44,616 nucleotides of DNA from Candidatus Zipacnadia bacterium (GCA_029820565.1 JALGUR010000063.1:1-44616); one strand, 5' to 3'; positions 24,726 through 33,628 are shown, numbered from the stretch's first letter. Numbers and translations: made by a program. Notes: generated by a model from the letters alone, not told the origin.

Positions 24726-25733
24726 CTAACTGGCAGCGGCCGGTGTCAGCGTGGGGCGCGCCCTACGCAACCGTTCCACTATTTGGCCCTGTACCGCCCG
24801 TACGGCCACTAATATAGCATTACCTATAGCCTGGGCATCAGAACGGCCGTGGCTGACCACGCAGATACCCTCCACCCCCAACAGCAAAGCCCCACCATAG
24901 TTAGCGTAGTCCGAACGCCGTTTGAAAGTAGCCAGACTCTGACGCATCATAAAAGCCCCAATCTTGGCCCACATGCTGCGGGAACTCTGAGTTTGAAGTT
25001 CGTTTATTGCAAACTGCGCCATTCCCTCGGCCGCCTTCAGAGCTACATTGCCCACAAAGCCGTCAGCCACAACTACATCAACCCTATCCCCGAACATATC
25101 ATCCCCTTCAACGTTACCAATAAAATCAATAGAAACTTGTTCCAGTAACTGGTGGGCGGCTTGAGTCAGATCATTACCTTTAGACGGCTCGTGGCCAATA
25201 CTCAACAGGCCGACTCGTGGCCTTTCGATCTTCAGAACATGTTGGGCATAGATGCTACCCATCATGGCAAATTCCACCAGGTGAATAGGTTGACAGTCCA
25301 CATTAGCCCCAGCATCAATCAGCACACGTGTCCCGCGGGGACCGGGCAGCAGCACAGCAATTGCCGGCCGGCGCACACCGGCAATTGTACCTAACCGGGT
25401 GTGAGCCAGGGCCATAAATGCACCTGAATTGCCGGCCGATACCGCCGCATCTGCCTCTCCCGTTTTCACCATTTCCACTACCTTGGCCAGAGAAGAGTCG
25501 CGCCGGTTGCGCAGCACGCACGTGACGTCATCGTCCATGCCTACGACACCCGGCGCATCCACTATTCTCAGTCCTGGTAAGTCGTGTAGCGAGGTTCCAA
25601 GACACGCAGTAATCTGGTTGACTTGTCCGACTAATGCTAAATCCGCCGCGGTCTGCCGCAGACAACTCACTGTGCCTCGCACTATCTGCTCGGGGGCAAA
25701 GTCCCCACCCATTGCGTCAACGGCGATAATCAT
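24726..25733 (-). CDS. plsX: phosphate acyltransferase PlsX
   Basis: 335 residues. Makes acyl-phosphate from acyl-ACP for phospholipid synthesis. Signature features: IAVDAMGGDFAPEQIV at the start, AAVSAGNSGAFMALA, VLIDAGANVDC, LLSIGHEPSKGN, DVVVADGFVGNVALKAAEG, and the C-terminal GVEGICVVSHGRSDAQAI. Lies between rpmF and fabH in the classic order. Confidence 0.96.
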   Translation of the reverse strand: MIIAVDAMGGDFAPEQIVRGTVSCLRQTAADLALVGQVNQITACLGTSLHDLPGLRIVDAPGVVGMDDDVTCVLRNRRDSSLAKVVEMVKTGEADAAVSAGNSGAFMALAHTRLGTIAGVRRPAIAVLLPGPRGTRVLIDAGANVDCQPIHLVEFAMMGSIYAQHVLKIERPRVGLLSIGHEPSKGNDLTQAAHQLLEQVSIDFIGNVEGDDMFGDRVDVVVADGFVGNVALKAAEGMAQFAINELQTQSSRSMWAKIGAFMMRQSLATFKRRSDYANYGGALLLGVEGICVVSHGRSDAQAIGNAILVAVRAVQGQIVERLRRARPTLTPAAAS

Positions 25734-25768
25734 AGGCTGCTCTCGGCTCTGCGCTAAGCCTCTGATGA

Positions 25769-25975
25769 CTACTTTTGGCGCTTACGCTTCTCCTCTTGCT
25801 CTACGGTATGGTCCACTTTCTCCCCCTGGTAATACCCACAATTGTGGCACGCATTGTGAGGCAGAATCATCGTGTGGCAATGTGAACACTCAACCAGGGC
25901 CGGAACTGATAATTTCTGATGAGTGCGACGTTTGTTCCGTCGGGATCGGGAATGTCGTCTTTTGGGAAGTCCCAT
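25769..25975 (-). CDS. rpmF: 50S ribosomal protein L32
   Basis: 68 residues from ATG 25975 (MGLPKRRHSRSRRNKRR), with AAGGAGG 6 bases upstream. The zinc-binding set CSHCHT...CHNCGYY is present. The C-terminal tail after GYYQGE is longer and charged (HTVEQEEKRKRQK). Sits between yceD and plsX. Confidence 0.96.
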   Translation of the reverse strand: MGLPKRRHSRSRRNKRRTHQKLSVPALVECSHCHTMILPHNACHNCGYYQGEKVDHTVEQEEKRKRQK

Positions 25976-26058
25976 TGTTCTCCTCCTTGTCAAACAACCT
26001 TACACCATAATATCTGTGTCTTGCTAATTGTTCGGACCCTAACTTCGGTGCGGAATTA

Positions 26059-26568
26059 TCACAATAGCCTCTTCAAGGACACCAGACGGGGATCAACTTC
26101 CCGCTGGTGACATTCGCATTGCGCCTCGTTAAGATTCTGCCCACATTGAGGACATAAGCCCCGGCAATCCGGCTGGCACAGCGACCGTGGGGGCACGCTC
26201 AATATCAATAATTGCCGCACTAACTCGCTAAGGTCCACCACCTCACCGTCACAAATGGGTACAGGGCACTGCTCGTCATCGCTTGCCGGGCCCGCTTGCC
26301 AGTCCTCTATCTGGTCTAAAGAGCAGATTTCGTCCACTGTTATGTCCAGTGGGACATTATGGGGCCGCAGGCAACGACTGCAATCTAACACTACCGTCGC
26401 CCGTAGCCGTCCGCGGGCTGATATGCCCTCTCCAGTGTTCAGCAATTCGATGGTGCCGCGCACCGGGCCCTTGAACTTGTACCCTGTGCCGCTCGGCACC
26501 GGGGCGCTGACTGAACAGACCGCCCGTTGCTGCGGATGGACGATTGTACTTAATATGTCATGCTTCAT
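26059..26568 (-). CDS. yceD: YceD/DUF177 family protein
   Basis: 169 residues from ATG 26568 (MKHDILSTIV). DUF177 proteins precede rpmF in most bacteria and are linked to 23S rRNA accumulation. Cysteines appear in LDCSRCLRP and in the C-terminal CQPDCRGLCPQCGQNLNEAQCEC, followed by DPRLVSLKRLL, all typical. No SD is visible; instead a perfect 7-bp hairpin (26577-26594) lies 9 bases before the start. First gene of the plsX-fab transcript. Confidence 0.9.
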   Translation of the reverse strand: MKHDILSTIVHPQQRAVCSVSAPVPSGTGYKFKGPVRGTIELLNTGEGISARGRLRATVVLDCSRCLRPHNVPLDITVDEICSLDQIEDWQAGPASDDEQCPVPICDGEVVDLSELVRQLLILSVPPRSLCQPDCRGLCPQCGQNLNEAQCECHQREVDPRLVSLKRLL

Positions 26569-26576
26569 GAGACTAA

Positions 26577-26594
26577 CGCGGCTATCCAGCCGCG
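26577..26594 (-). promoter_or_regulatory. 5' leader hairpin before yceD
   Basis: Perfect inverted repeat CGCGGCT-GGAT-AGCCGCG in the leader between the promoter at 26621-26649 and the yceD ATG at 26568. It occupies the place where an SD would be expected and could mask the initiation region. Function is inferred from position only. Confidence 0.5.
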
Positions 26595-26620
26595 CACTGT
26601 CCCATCCCCTACCTACCAAT

Positions 26621-26649
26621 AGTATACAAAACTACTGTTGCCTTGTCAA
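26621..26649 (-). promoter_or_regulatory. sigma70-type promoter of the yceD-rpmF-plsX-fab cluster
   Basis: On the minus strand an exact TTGACA (26649-26644), a 17-base spacer and TATACT (26626-26621). The -35 box lies within the last codons of the upstream secreted-protein gene. The transcription start would be near 26614, with a leader of about 45 bases. I do not see a FapR-type palindrome. Confidence 0.8.
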
Positions 26650-27846
26650 TAAACTCTGGGGGCTGGCTCCCCACGGAATCAAGAGTGGCCCCTGTTCCCA
26701 TGGGCCTGGGTGTACCACTTCTTCCCCATCAATTTGGCGCCACTGTACTACTCCCCGCAACATCTCTTCGGCCAGCCGCAATTCTGTCTGCTCGGTGGTG
26801 TACTGTAAGGTGCGGATCAACTCGTATTCGTACACCAACTCCGACTTAGGCTTCGGATCACTCTTACGCAGAAACGCTTCATAGGGATCTTCCGGTTCGC
26901 TGACCAATTTCTTAGCACGCTCGATCCTGTCTCGTATGCGACACTGGGATAGATGTTGGGCAAAATCGCCTAAAGTATTGAAGGCGCTTGCCGGCTGAAT
27001 TTCCACAACTACGCCGGTCCGAACATTATGTTGAGGTTTCAGGAGGGGGTAACTACGCTTGCGACCGTATATTAGCAATTCCAACTCAGCCTCTGGATCC
27101 TCACTTGCCCACCGCAATACCCCGGGCTCGGGACCAGAGATTATCTGCTGTGCCTCGGCCGGGCCCGCCCGCAGCACAATAAGTCCCACATAACAACCTA
27201 TTCTCTGGACGGCTACCTTGCCCATCTCGGCGACCGCGACAGGTTGTCCGCTCCACGGTTGACCGGCCAGGTAAACCTGTTCAATCTGCGACCTGGGGCC
27301 CAGCACGCCGCGCAGGACGGCCGTAGCGCGGTTGCCGGCTCCAATGTTATCAAAATCCGCCGTTATGAGGCCCGCGTTTTGCTTCTGAACGCTGCTAATG
27401 TGATTCGCTTGAGGCTGAGTAAAAAAGTAGGCTGTAGGCCGGTCCTGGCCGTCAGCAAAAGTCATCATTAGCGGTATACTTGTTGAGGCCGGCCGGCCAC
27501 TCATCGTTCCCAGACTGAACAGGGGATGCAGGTAAGTGTCAGTGCGCGTTATACGCCTTTCTTCTCCGGCGGCAGTTGTTGTCTGAGAAGGTGGGGGAGA
27601 AGTGTTGGCAAGTGTCACGTCGGCCGGTGGCGTATAGTCAGGGATAGTGAAAAACATCGCGAACGGATCGACTTCGCTCGGCTGCGGCCCACCTAAGTCG
27701 GCATAGATCAAATACCGACTGTAGTGGCCTCCTTGCCGATAAGTATAGAGCCGCGCCGGCCAGCGCGCCGCTGCCGGGTTGTACTCGCCCGGCGAAATCG
27801 TGATAGGCAAACTCCAGCGCCGCCTGCAATGCCACTGACCTCTCAT
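26632..27846 (-). CDS. C-terminal part of a frameshifted secreted protein (unknown)
   Basis: An open frame of 404 codons, but only the part from about 27750 downwards (starting LYTYRQGGHYSRYLIY) looks like real protein; the first 30 residues are probably the wrong frame of the upstream segment. No signal peptide and no SD. It is rich in beta-type segments with Pro/Thr linkers and a long charged helix (SELVYEYELIRTLQYTTEQ) near the end. Joined to the 27638-28555 frame by a one-base shift it gives a secreted protein of about 630 residues. I do not recognise the family; a glycan-active alpha-toroid plus beta-sandwich layout is only a guess. Confidence 0.6.
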   Translation of the reverse strand: MRGQWHCRRRWSLPITISPGEYNPAAARWPARLYTYRQGGHYSRYLIYADLGGPQPSEVDPFAMFFTIPDYTPPADVTLANTSPPPSQTTTAAGEERRITRTDTYLHPLFSLGTMSGRPASTSIPLMMTFADGQDRPTAYFFTQPQANHISSVQKQNAGLITADFDNIGAGNRATAVLRGVLGPRSQIEQVYLAGQPWSGQPVAVAEMGKVAVQRIGCYVGLIVLRAGPAEAQQIISGPEPGVLRWASEDPEAELELLIYGRKRSYPLLKPQHNVRTGVVVEIQPASAFNTLGDFAQHLSQCRIRDRIERAKKLVSEPEDPYEAFLRKSDPKPKSELVYEYELIRTLQYTTEQTELRLAEEMLRGVVQWRQIDGEEVVHPGPWEQGPLLIPWGASPQSLLTRQQ

Positions 27847-28555
27847 TGGAAGCCAGACTGTGCCAAATCCATTTCAGGGCGGCAATGCGATAGGCATCTG
27901 TGGTGGGGCTATGGCCTTCCGTCAGGCCTTCATTGGCCATTACGGTCAGCCATCTGTTGATTTCCGACAAACTCTGTTCTCGACCAACAGGTTCATCCAG
28001 GGCGGCTGCCAGCGTCGCCAGCGATGCCGCCCGCAAGACGATATCAATAGCGTCAGATGATGCAGCAGGATGCTGCACTGTCCCCCAAGCCCGACGCAAA
28101 CTGGCTCCCAATTGCTGCTGGAGATTATCAGGAAGGACTTCGCGGTACTCGGTATGAATGTAAGCCAGCAAAGGTACTGCAAGGTAAGTGGCCTGCCGAC
28201 TCGGAGCCATTGGCTCGCCGGGCCACCACGGGAATTGTCCGTAGGTCGGCGAATTCTCTACCCGGTCTTGATGGGCCAGCACCGCTTCCAGCACCGTTTG
28301 CGCCTGCTGGTGGTCAGTATCTGCCTGTAAGGCAGCCAAGACGTATGCTGGGCTGAGTGTTGCTACACTGGGCCGACCGCTGGTGTCTTTGACCAATCCA
28401 CTGTCCGCATCAAAGTTATTAGCGCCATAACCGATGACGCGCTCAGTAAGCCACTGCTGGTGTGGGGAAGCGTAGGCTATGTTGATTGCTACTACGCAAA
28501 CCAAAAGGCCTACCTTTCCGCCCGCCGCCAACCGTAGACAGCCGCTTGTTCGCAT
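27638..28555 (-). CDS. N-terminal part of a frameshifted secreted alpha-helical protein (unknown)
   Basis: Starts at ATG 28555 with AAAGGAGAT 8 bases upstream and a signal-peptide-like stretch (KVGLLVCVVAINIAYA). Residues about 35-270 are helix-rich with W/Y-containing turns (TYGQFPWWPGEP, IAALKWIWHSLA), reminiscent of (alpha/alpha)6 toroid enzymes of the heparinase or glycosidase type. From about residue 268 the frame turns into low-quality sequence rich in Arg while the neighbouring frame becomes protein-like, so a +1 shift near 27750-27760 is likely. Function unknown. Confidence 0.6.
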   Translation of the reverse strand: MRTSGCLRLAAGGKVGLLVCVVAINIAYASPHQQWLTERVIGYGANNFDADSGLVKDTSGRPSVATLSPAYVLAALQADTDHQQAQTVLEAVLAHQDRVENSPTYGQFPWWPGEPMAPSRQATYLAVPLLAYIHTEYREVLPDNLQQQLGASLRRAWGTVQHPAASSDAIDIVLRAASLATLAAALDEPVGREQSLSEINRWLTVMANEGLTEGHSPTTDAYRIAALKWIWHSLASNERSVALQAALEFAYHDFAGRVQPGSGALAGAALYLSARRPLQSVFDLCRLRWAAAERSRSVRDVFHYP

Positions 28556-28617
28556 AGCCCTATCTCCTTTTCCCGCATTACCTGGTTCGGCATTGCCTGC
28601 TATTGATAAGAATACTC

Positions 28618-28653
28618 GCAGCCGCCAAGCTTAGAGCCGAGCCCGGCGGCTGC
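28618..28653 (-). terminator. strong hairpin after rpsI, possible terminator
   Basis: Perfect 9-bp stem GCAGCCGCC/GGCGGCTGC with an 18-base loop, 60 bases past the rpsI stop. The following minus-strand bases (GAGTATTCTT) have only a weak T-run, so termination may be factor-assisted or incomplete. It separates the ribosomal cluster from the secreted-protein gene. Confidence 0.45.
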
Positions 28654-28712
28654 CTACGAAGATTACTCACTGTGCCGCGAGGATACATACTGCGGCGGTT
28701 ACAACGACCAGT

Positions 28713-29108
28713 CTACCGTTTGCTGAACTGTTTGCCGCGGCGAGCCCCACGAAAGCCGGAATGTTTGCGTTCTTTGACCCGAGGATCACGGGTTAGCAGG
28801 CCCAGGGGTCCCAGAATCCCGCGATACTGTTCATCTGCTTCTACCAGAGCCTTGGCAATACCGTGACGGACGGCTACCGCTTGGCCGGCAATCCCGCCCC
28901 CTTTGGTCTTGACTATAACATCATAGTGCTCCAAGGTCTGTGTCGCTCGCAGAGGTTGGAGAATCAACTGCTCCAACCTATAGCGATGTAGGTAGTCGCT
29001 GGGCGACTGGCCATTAATGGTAATCTGCCCACTGCCCGCGCTAAGCCACACTCGGGCTATTGCGCTCTTGCGTCGTCCCGTCCCGTAGTAACTATTCGGT
29101 TCAGCCAA
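28713..29108 (-). CDS. rpsI: 30S ribosomal protein S9
   Basis: 131 residues: YYGTGRRKSAIARVWL at the start, KTKGGGIAGQAVAVRHGIAKAL in the middle, and the basic tail KHSGFRGARRGKQFSKR that reaches toward the P-site tRNA (here ending KR, as in most bacteria). Last gene of the ribosomal cluster, following rplM. Confidence 0.97.
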   Translation of the reverse strand: MAEPNSYYGTGRRKSAIARVWLSAGSGQITINGQSPSDYLHRYRLEQLILQPLRATQTLEHYDVIVKTKGGGIAGQAVAVRHGIAKALVEADEQYRGILGPLGLLTRDPRVKERKHSGFRGARRGKQFSKR

Positions 29109-29165
29109 CTTTTGCTTGCCTCCTTAGACCCCGCCGCTGCTATTACCGGCGGCCACATTGCCATA

Positions 29166-29603
29166 TTAGAATTCCAAAGGTTGAGGTTGCTGGGCCTGGT
29201 GCGGATGTTGTTCACCAGGATATACTTTCAGTTTTTTGAGCATCTGGCGGCCCAGAACATTATGGGGTAACATTCCCCGCACCGCTCGCTGAATCATCGT
29301 TTCCGGTGACCGCTGCAATAAGTGCTCCGCCCGCTCCTCTTTTAATCCTCCAATATATCCAGTGTGTCGGTAGTAAATCTTATCGTGCATCTTATTGCCA
29401 CTGAGACTTACCTTGGCCGCGTCAAGCACGATGACGAAGTCGCCACAGTCCACATGGCGCGTGAAATATGGCTTATGTTTGCCCTGGAGGATATGGGCAA
29501 TGCGGCTCGCCAGACGTCCCAGGGGCTGCCGGGCAGCGCTAACTACCCACCAATCACGCTGCACCTCGGCTTCGCGCACTGATTTAGTCTTTATGTTTGG
29601 CAT
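29166..29603 (-). CDS. rplM: 50S ribosomal protein L13
   Basis: 145 residues from ATG 29603 (MPNIKTKSVREAEVQRDWW); an upstream in-frame start gives 155. L13 assembles early onto 23S rRNA. Typical motifs: LGRLASRIAHILQGKHKPYF, DCGDFVIVLDAAKV, RAVRGMLPHNVLGR, LKVYPGEQHPHQAQQP. Pairs with rpsI as in most bacteria. Confidence 0.97.
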   Translation of the reverse strand: MPNIKTKSVREAEVQRDWWVVSAARQPLGRLASRIAHILQGKHKPYFTRHVDCGDFVIVLDAAKVSLSGNKMHDKIYYRHTGYIGGLKEERAEHLLQRSPETMIQRAVRGMLPHNVLGRQMLKKLKVYPGEQHPHQAQQPQPLEF

Positions 29604-29645
29604 TAGTGTACAGAACCTTCCTGTTATTACCATGCAATAAGGGCA

Positions 29646-30380
29646 TCAGTAATCTATGCGGACCAGGCACAGCCCGCAACCCGGGGCTACTGGGCCTGCC
29701 TTAGTGTCATCAGTACCAACCAATATTTGCTCTACCTGCTCTACGGTTAGCCGTCCTAAACCTACCTGTACTATAGTACCGACCATCATCCGCACCATCT
29801 TGTACAGAAACCCATCGCCTGCAACATACATCTGAATTGCACTATCCTCGCCTTCAATATCAAAACGATATATCTCTCGGACTGTATCCTGTACCGAACT
29901 GCCAGCGGCACAGAAACGCGCAAAATCGTACCGCCCCACAAATACCAGGGCCGCTGCCTTCATTGGCTCTATATTCAGATCGTCCGGTATGTGCCAGGCA
30001 TAGCGTGATATAAACGGCGAACCCAGTTGGCGATTTAGTATGCGGTAAGAGTATAACTTTTCCACTGCATCGTAACGCGGATGGAAACTCTCGGCCACCC
30101 GCTGCGCGCTAACGACATTTACGGCTACGGGCAGGTGGTCATTAACTGCTGGCGCAATGTTGCTCAGCGGAATCGGTTTTTCGGTTGTAAAGGTTACTAC
30201 CTGGCCCAGGGCATGGACGCCGGCATCAGTGCGGCTGGCTGCCGTAACGGTGACTGGTTCTTGCAGTACTGTACTGAGTGCCCGGTGCAGTTCTCCCTGA
30301 ACTGTGGGGACGTTGGGCTGCATCTGGAATCCCGCATGGTCAGTGCCATCATACTGCACTGTCAGCATTATCTTCGCCAT
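29646..30380 (-). CDS. truA: tRNA pseudouridine synthase A
   Basis: 244 residues from ATG 30380 (MAKIMLTVQYDGTDHAGFQ); a longer start at 30416 overlaps nothing essential but adds 12 unlikely residues. Modifies U38-U40 of the tRNA anticodon stem. The catalytic Asp is in AASRTDAGVHALGQ; FLYKMVRMMVGTIVQVGLGR is the other signature. Lies between rplQ and rplM as in many Gram-positive-type genomes. Confidence 0.95.
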   Translation of the reverse strand: MAKIMLTVQYDGTDHAGFQMQPNVPTVQGELHRALSTVLQEPVTVTAASRTDAGVHALGQVVTFTTEKPIPLSNIAPAVNDHLPVAVNVVSAQRVAESFHPRYDAVEKLYSYRILNRQLGSPFISRYAWHIPDDLNIEPMKAAALVFVGRYDFARFCAAGSSVQDTVREIYRFDIEGEDSAIQMYVAGDGFLYKMVRMMVGTIVQVGLGRLTVEQVEQILVGTDDTKAGPVAPGCGLCLVRIDY

Positions 30381-30424
30381 AACTACCGTCGCCGCCCCCA
30401 GTCGCGTTTGTGCCAAGCCCTTTG

Positions 30425-30778
30425 CTACTCGGCGAGTTCCAATATGGCCATCTGCGCCGCGTCGCCCCGTCGCCGCCCCGCTCTAATTACCCGGGTATAT
30501 CCCCCGTCGCGCTCCTGATATCTGGGCGCTATTTCCTCGAATAGATAGCCTACCAAATCTGAATCGGATATGTGGCGCAGTACCCGACGACGAGCGGCCA
30601 AGTCGCCGCGCTTGGCCAGAGTAATTAGTTGCTCAGCCATCCGCGCTGCTTCTTTGGCTTTCTGAACAGTAGTCTTAATTCGGTTATGACGGAACAGCGA
30701 GGACACCAGACTACGCAGCAACGCCAGCCGTTGGTCAGTCGCCCGATTGAGTTTTCGATGGTCTTTACGATGACGCAT
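30425..30778 (-). CDS. rplQ: 50S ribosomal protein L17
   Basis: 117 residues: MRHRKDHRKLNRATDQRLAL start, LFRHNRIKTTVQKAKEAARMAEQLI, and the GGYTRVIRAGRRRGDAAQMAILEL end. Follows rpoA after a 114-base gap that contains a long-range inverted repeat (30800-30845). Confidence 0.97.
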   Translation of the reverse strand: MRHRKDHRKLNRATDQRLALLRSLVSSLFRHNRIKTTVQKAKEAARMAEQLITLAKRGDLAARRRVLRHISDSDLVGYLFEEIAPRYQERDGGYTRVIRAGRRRGDAAQMAILELAE

Positions 30779-30799
30779 ATTAGGTCTTTTCCTCTTGAG

Positions 30800-30845
30800 C
30801 TTGGCAAGTTACGGCAATGTCAAATAACCTGGCCGGGTTGCCAAG
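30800..30845 (-). promoter_or_regulatory. inverted repeat in the rplQ leader
   Basis: CTTGGCAA and TTGCCAAG (perfect 8-bp stem) enclose about 30 bases containing a smaller AACC/GGTT pairing, located between rpoA and rplQ. The T-run expected of a terminator is missing. It may be an RNA structure for control or processing; no known family is recognised. Confidence 0.35.
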
Positions 30846-30892
30846 TTGTGTGGTCATCTCCGCGCCCGGCGCTCCGGCTTGCAGGTTAGTAC

Positions 30893-31861
30893 CTATTTCC
30901 CTTCCTGAGTGCTCTCGCGCAGTTGCAGGCTAAAGGCTGACAACTTCTCAATGACTTCTTCCAGCGAATGATGGCCAAAGTTTCGTATACTCACCAATTC
31001 ATCCTCGGAGAGAGCCACCAGATCGCCCAGGGTATTAATGCCCTCCTTGCGCAGGCAATTAAAGATACGTACCGAGAAGTCCATCTCCTCGATGGGCAAA
31101 TCCAGCATCTTATCTGGGACTCTGGCGGCCGCCGCTTCCTCCTCCATTTCCGGCGAGGGTACTGCGGCGAATATGCTCAGGTGTTCCTGGAGAAGTTGGG
31201 CCGCTTGCCGCACTGCTTCATCCGGCATTAGGGTGCCATTACTCCATACCTCCAGAGTCAACCTCTCCAGGTCAGTACGACGCCCCAACCGGGTCGGCTC
31301 CACCGAGTACGCTGCTCGGCGGATAGGGGAGAAGACCGCATCAATGGGAATTATACCCTTGTCGCGTGGCTTATCCTCACGCTCCTCCACGGGTTGATAG
31401 CCCTTGGCCTTATTGACCCACATCTGTATATGCAACTCGGTGTCAGGTTCAGTGAGTTGAGCGATGTGCAATTCGGGATTAACGATCTCAATTTCTGGCG
31501 GGCAAATGACGTCAGCCCCGGTGACTTCACTAACGCCTGCTGCCTCAATTCGCAAGATGTGTTCGCCCGGTTGTCCATCATCCTCGGCCTGGTGACTGTC
31601 GAGTTTAACGGCAAGTTCTTTTACATTGAGCATTATTTCAGTGCTATCTTCTACTATTCCCGGCAGGGTATCGAATTCGTGGACAGTTCCCTCAATAGAG
31701 ATATCAGTGATGGTGGCTCCACCAATATGGGCCAACAGCACCCGACGGAAAGCATTTCCTAAGGTATGACCCATGCCCTGCTCGAGTGGCTCAATGGACA
31801 ACTTCCCGTACTTCTCGTCTAACGCTAAAACAACGATTTCAGGACTTACGTCCTCAGGCAT
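30893..31861 (-). CDS. rpoA: RNA polymerase alpha subunit
   Basis: 322 residues. The N-terminal dimerisation domain shows EPLEQGMGHTLGNAFRRVLL and EGTVHEFDTLPGIVEDSTEIMLNVK; the C-terminal domain, which binds UP elements and activators, shows MDFSVRIFNCLRKEGINTLGDLV and IRNFGHHSLEEVIEKL. The Arg in SVRIFNCL corresponds to the DNA-contacting Arg. AAGGAGT lies 8 bases before the ATG. Confidence 0.97.
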   Translation of the reverse strand: MPEDVSPEIVVLALDEKYGKLSIEPLEQGMGHTLGNAFRRVLLAHIGGATITDISIEGTVHEFDTLPGIVEDSTEIMLNVKELAVKLDSHQAEDDGQPGEHILRIEAAGVSEVTGADVICPPEIEIVNPELHIAQLTEPDTELHIQMWVNKAKGYQPVEEREDKPRDKGIIPIDAVFSPIRRAAYSVEPTRLGRRTDLERLTLEVWSNGTLMPDEAVRQAAQLLQEHLSIFAAVPSPEMEEEAAAARVPDKMLDLPIEEMDFSVRIFNCLRKEGINTLGDLVALSEDELVSIRNFGHHSLEEVIEKLSAFSLQLRESTQEGK

Positions 31862-31986
31862 TGCGTCTGACTCCTTATGTTAGCATAAGTAGATTCCTGG
31901 GATAGCAAGGGGCTCTGGCCAATATCCTATAGCCTGTCTCCGCGCCCCGCAAACGATTGCCACCTAACAGCTCAGATCGGCTCTTG

Positions 31987-32616
31987 CTACCGCGAATAGT
32001 ACTCCAGCACCAACTGTTCGTCCACTTCCGCGTCAATTTCCTTTCGGGCCGGAAGTCCTACAATCTTCACATTGCGGTTTTCACTATCTACTTCCAGCCA
32101 ACTCAGCCCGCCGCCAGCGGCTCCGGCGGCCACCGCCTGTTCAATAGGAGTTATATCTTTGCTATTGTCCCGAACCTGGATCACATCTCCAGGCTTAACT
32201 AAGTAGGAGGGGATGTTGACGATGCGACCATTTACCTCCAGGTGTCGGTGATTAACAAGTTGTCGGGCCTGAGGCCGGCTGGTAGCAAAACTAGCGCGAA
32301 ATACTACATTATCCAACCGGCGCTCCAACAGTTGTAGCAGAGTTTCGCCACTAACTCCGGCCTTTCGTTCTGCCTCACCGACGTAGCGGCGGAACTGCTC
32401 CTCCCTCAGTCCGTAGATCTGGCGCAACTTCTGCTTCTCCCTGAGTTGAAGGCCATAGTCAGTGGGACGCCGACGTCGGCGGGATCCGACGGCGCCCGGC
32501 GGGAAACTATGGCGCTCAAAGGAACACTTGGGGCCATAGCAGCGCTGCCCTTTCAAGAATAGTTTTTGTCCCGCCCGGCGACACAGTCGGCAGACCGGGC
32601 CTCGATACCGCGCCAT
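31987..32616 (-). CDS. rpsD: 30S ribosomal protein S4, zinc-binding form
   Basis: 209 residues. Nucleates 16S rRNA assembly. The N-terminus RGPVCRLCRRAG...CYGPKC carries four Cys in a zinc-finger arrangement. The S4 RNA-binding domain follows (LLQLLERRLDNVVFRASFATSRPQARQLVNHRHLEVNGRIV region). Basic patch RRRRRPTDYGLQLREKQKLR is typical. Lies between rpsK and rpoA. Confidence 0.97.
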   Translation of the reverse strand: MARYRGPVCRLCRRAGQKLFLKGQRCYGPKCSFERHSFPPGAVGSRRRRRPTDYGLQLREKQKLRQIYGLREEQFRRYVGEAERKAGVSGETLLQLLERRLDNVVFRASFATSRPQARQLVNHRHLEVNGRIVNIPSYLVKPGDVIQVRDNSKDITPIEQAVAAGAAGGGLSWLEVDSENRNVKIVGLPARKEIDAEVDEQLVLEYYSR

Positions 32617-32692
32617 AATGTTAACTCACCTCGGCATTACTGGTTTGCTATTGCTTCCTGTCGGTCACTTGGTAGTTTGGTCAAAAACAGGC

Positions 32693-33091
32693 TCATACCC
32701 GGCGGCGCTTCTTGGGCCGGCAACCGTCGTGGGGAATAGGCGTTACGTCCTTTATTTGGCCTACTTCCAAGCCTGTGGTCTGCAACGTCCGAATAGCTGT
32801 CTCGCGACCCGACCCTGGGCCTTTCACAAAAACGTCGACCTGATTCATACCATAAGACTCTCTGGCCCTCCGTGCTGAATTTTCGGCCGCCAGTTGGGCC
32901 GCAAATGATGTGCCCTTCTTGGTTCCCTGAAAGCCTATCGTTCCGCCACTGGCCCAGCAGAGCGTATTGCCGTCGGGGTCAGTGATAGTAACAATGGTAT
33001 TGTTAAAGGTAGACTTAATATGAGCGTGGCCATAGGGCACCGGGCCCCTCTTCTTAGGCCTGGCTCTTGATGTACTTCTACTCCTCCGCAT
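32693..33091 (-). CDS. rpsK: 30S ribosomal protein S11
   Basis: 132 residues: [76 protein letters not shown]. All are canonical. GGAGG lies upstream of the ATG. The 153 bases before it (33092-33244) hold no gene. Confidence 0.97.
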   Translation of the reverse strand: MRRSRSTSRARPKKRGPVPYGHAHIKSTFNNTIVTITDPDGNTLCWASGGTIGFQGTKKGTSFAAQLAAENSARRARESYGMNQVDVFVKGPGSGRETAIRTLQTTGLEVGQIKDVTPIPHDGCRPKKRRRV

Positions 33092-33244
33092 AGCTCATAC
33101 CTCCACTGGCGTTAGTTGTGTCCGCTTGTAAATGACCAGTTACTTAGCATGGATTCTCACCTTCGGCGCCACTGCCAGCGGTGTAATCACCCCTGTAGAG
33201 GGTAACAGATGATAGCACCGACCAGCAGACTATCAGACTACTGC

Positions 33245-33628
33245 TTACTTGGCTGTAGGTGCTCTCTTGCGCCCGGCGACGGTCTTTTTCCTGCCTTTAC
33301 GGGTGCGAGCATTGGTCTTCGTGCGCTGACCCCGCACTGGCAGGCCACGTCGATGACGCTGACCTCGATAACTACCGATCTCGATTAGGCGCTGAATATT
33401 GCCTTGCACCTCCCGGCGCTTGTCTCCTTCAATGACGTAGTCACGCTCAATTACCGCGCGCAGCCGGGCTGCCTCTTCCTCGGTAACGTCACGCATTCTG
33501 GCATCAGGACTAATTCCAGTCTGGTCCAGAATGTCCTGAGCCGAGGAGCGCCCTATACCGTAAATATAGGTCAAAGCAATGTCTACTCGTTTGTCTCCGG
33601 GCAAGTCAACCCCTACAATTCTGGGCAT
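33245..33628 (-). CDS. rpsM: 30S ribosomal protein S13
   Basis: 127 residues: [61 protein letters not shown] and a basic tail. Contacts P-site tRNA and bridges to the 50S subunit. Follows rpmJ by 18 bases. Confidence 0.97.
   Translation of the reverse strand: MPRIVGVDLPGDKRVDIALTYIYGIGRSSAQDILDQTGISPDARMRDVTEEEAARLRAVIERDYVIEGDKRREVQGNIQRLIEIGSYRGQRHRRGLPVRGQRTKTNARTRKGRKKTVAGRKRAPTAK

Noticed and set aside
26595-26660. FapR-type operator upstream of the plsX cluster
   Set aside because: No TTAGTA...TACTAA-like palindrome next to the promoter; only the GC hairpin is present.
30800-30892. TTGACA within the rpoA-rplQ gap as a promoter
   Set aside because: No acceptable -10 hexamer at 16-18 bases, and it lies within an inverted repeat.
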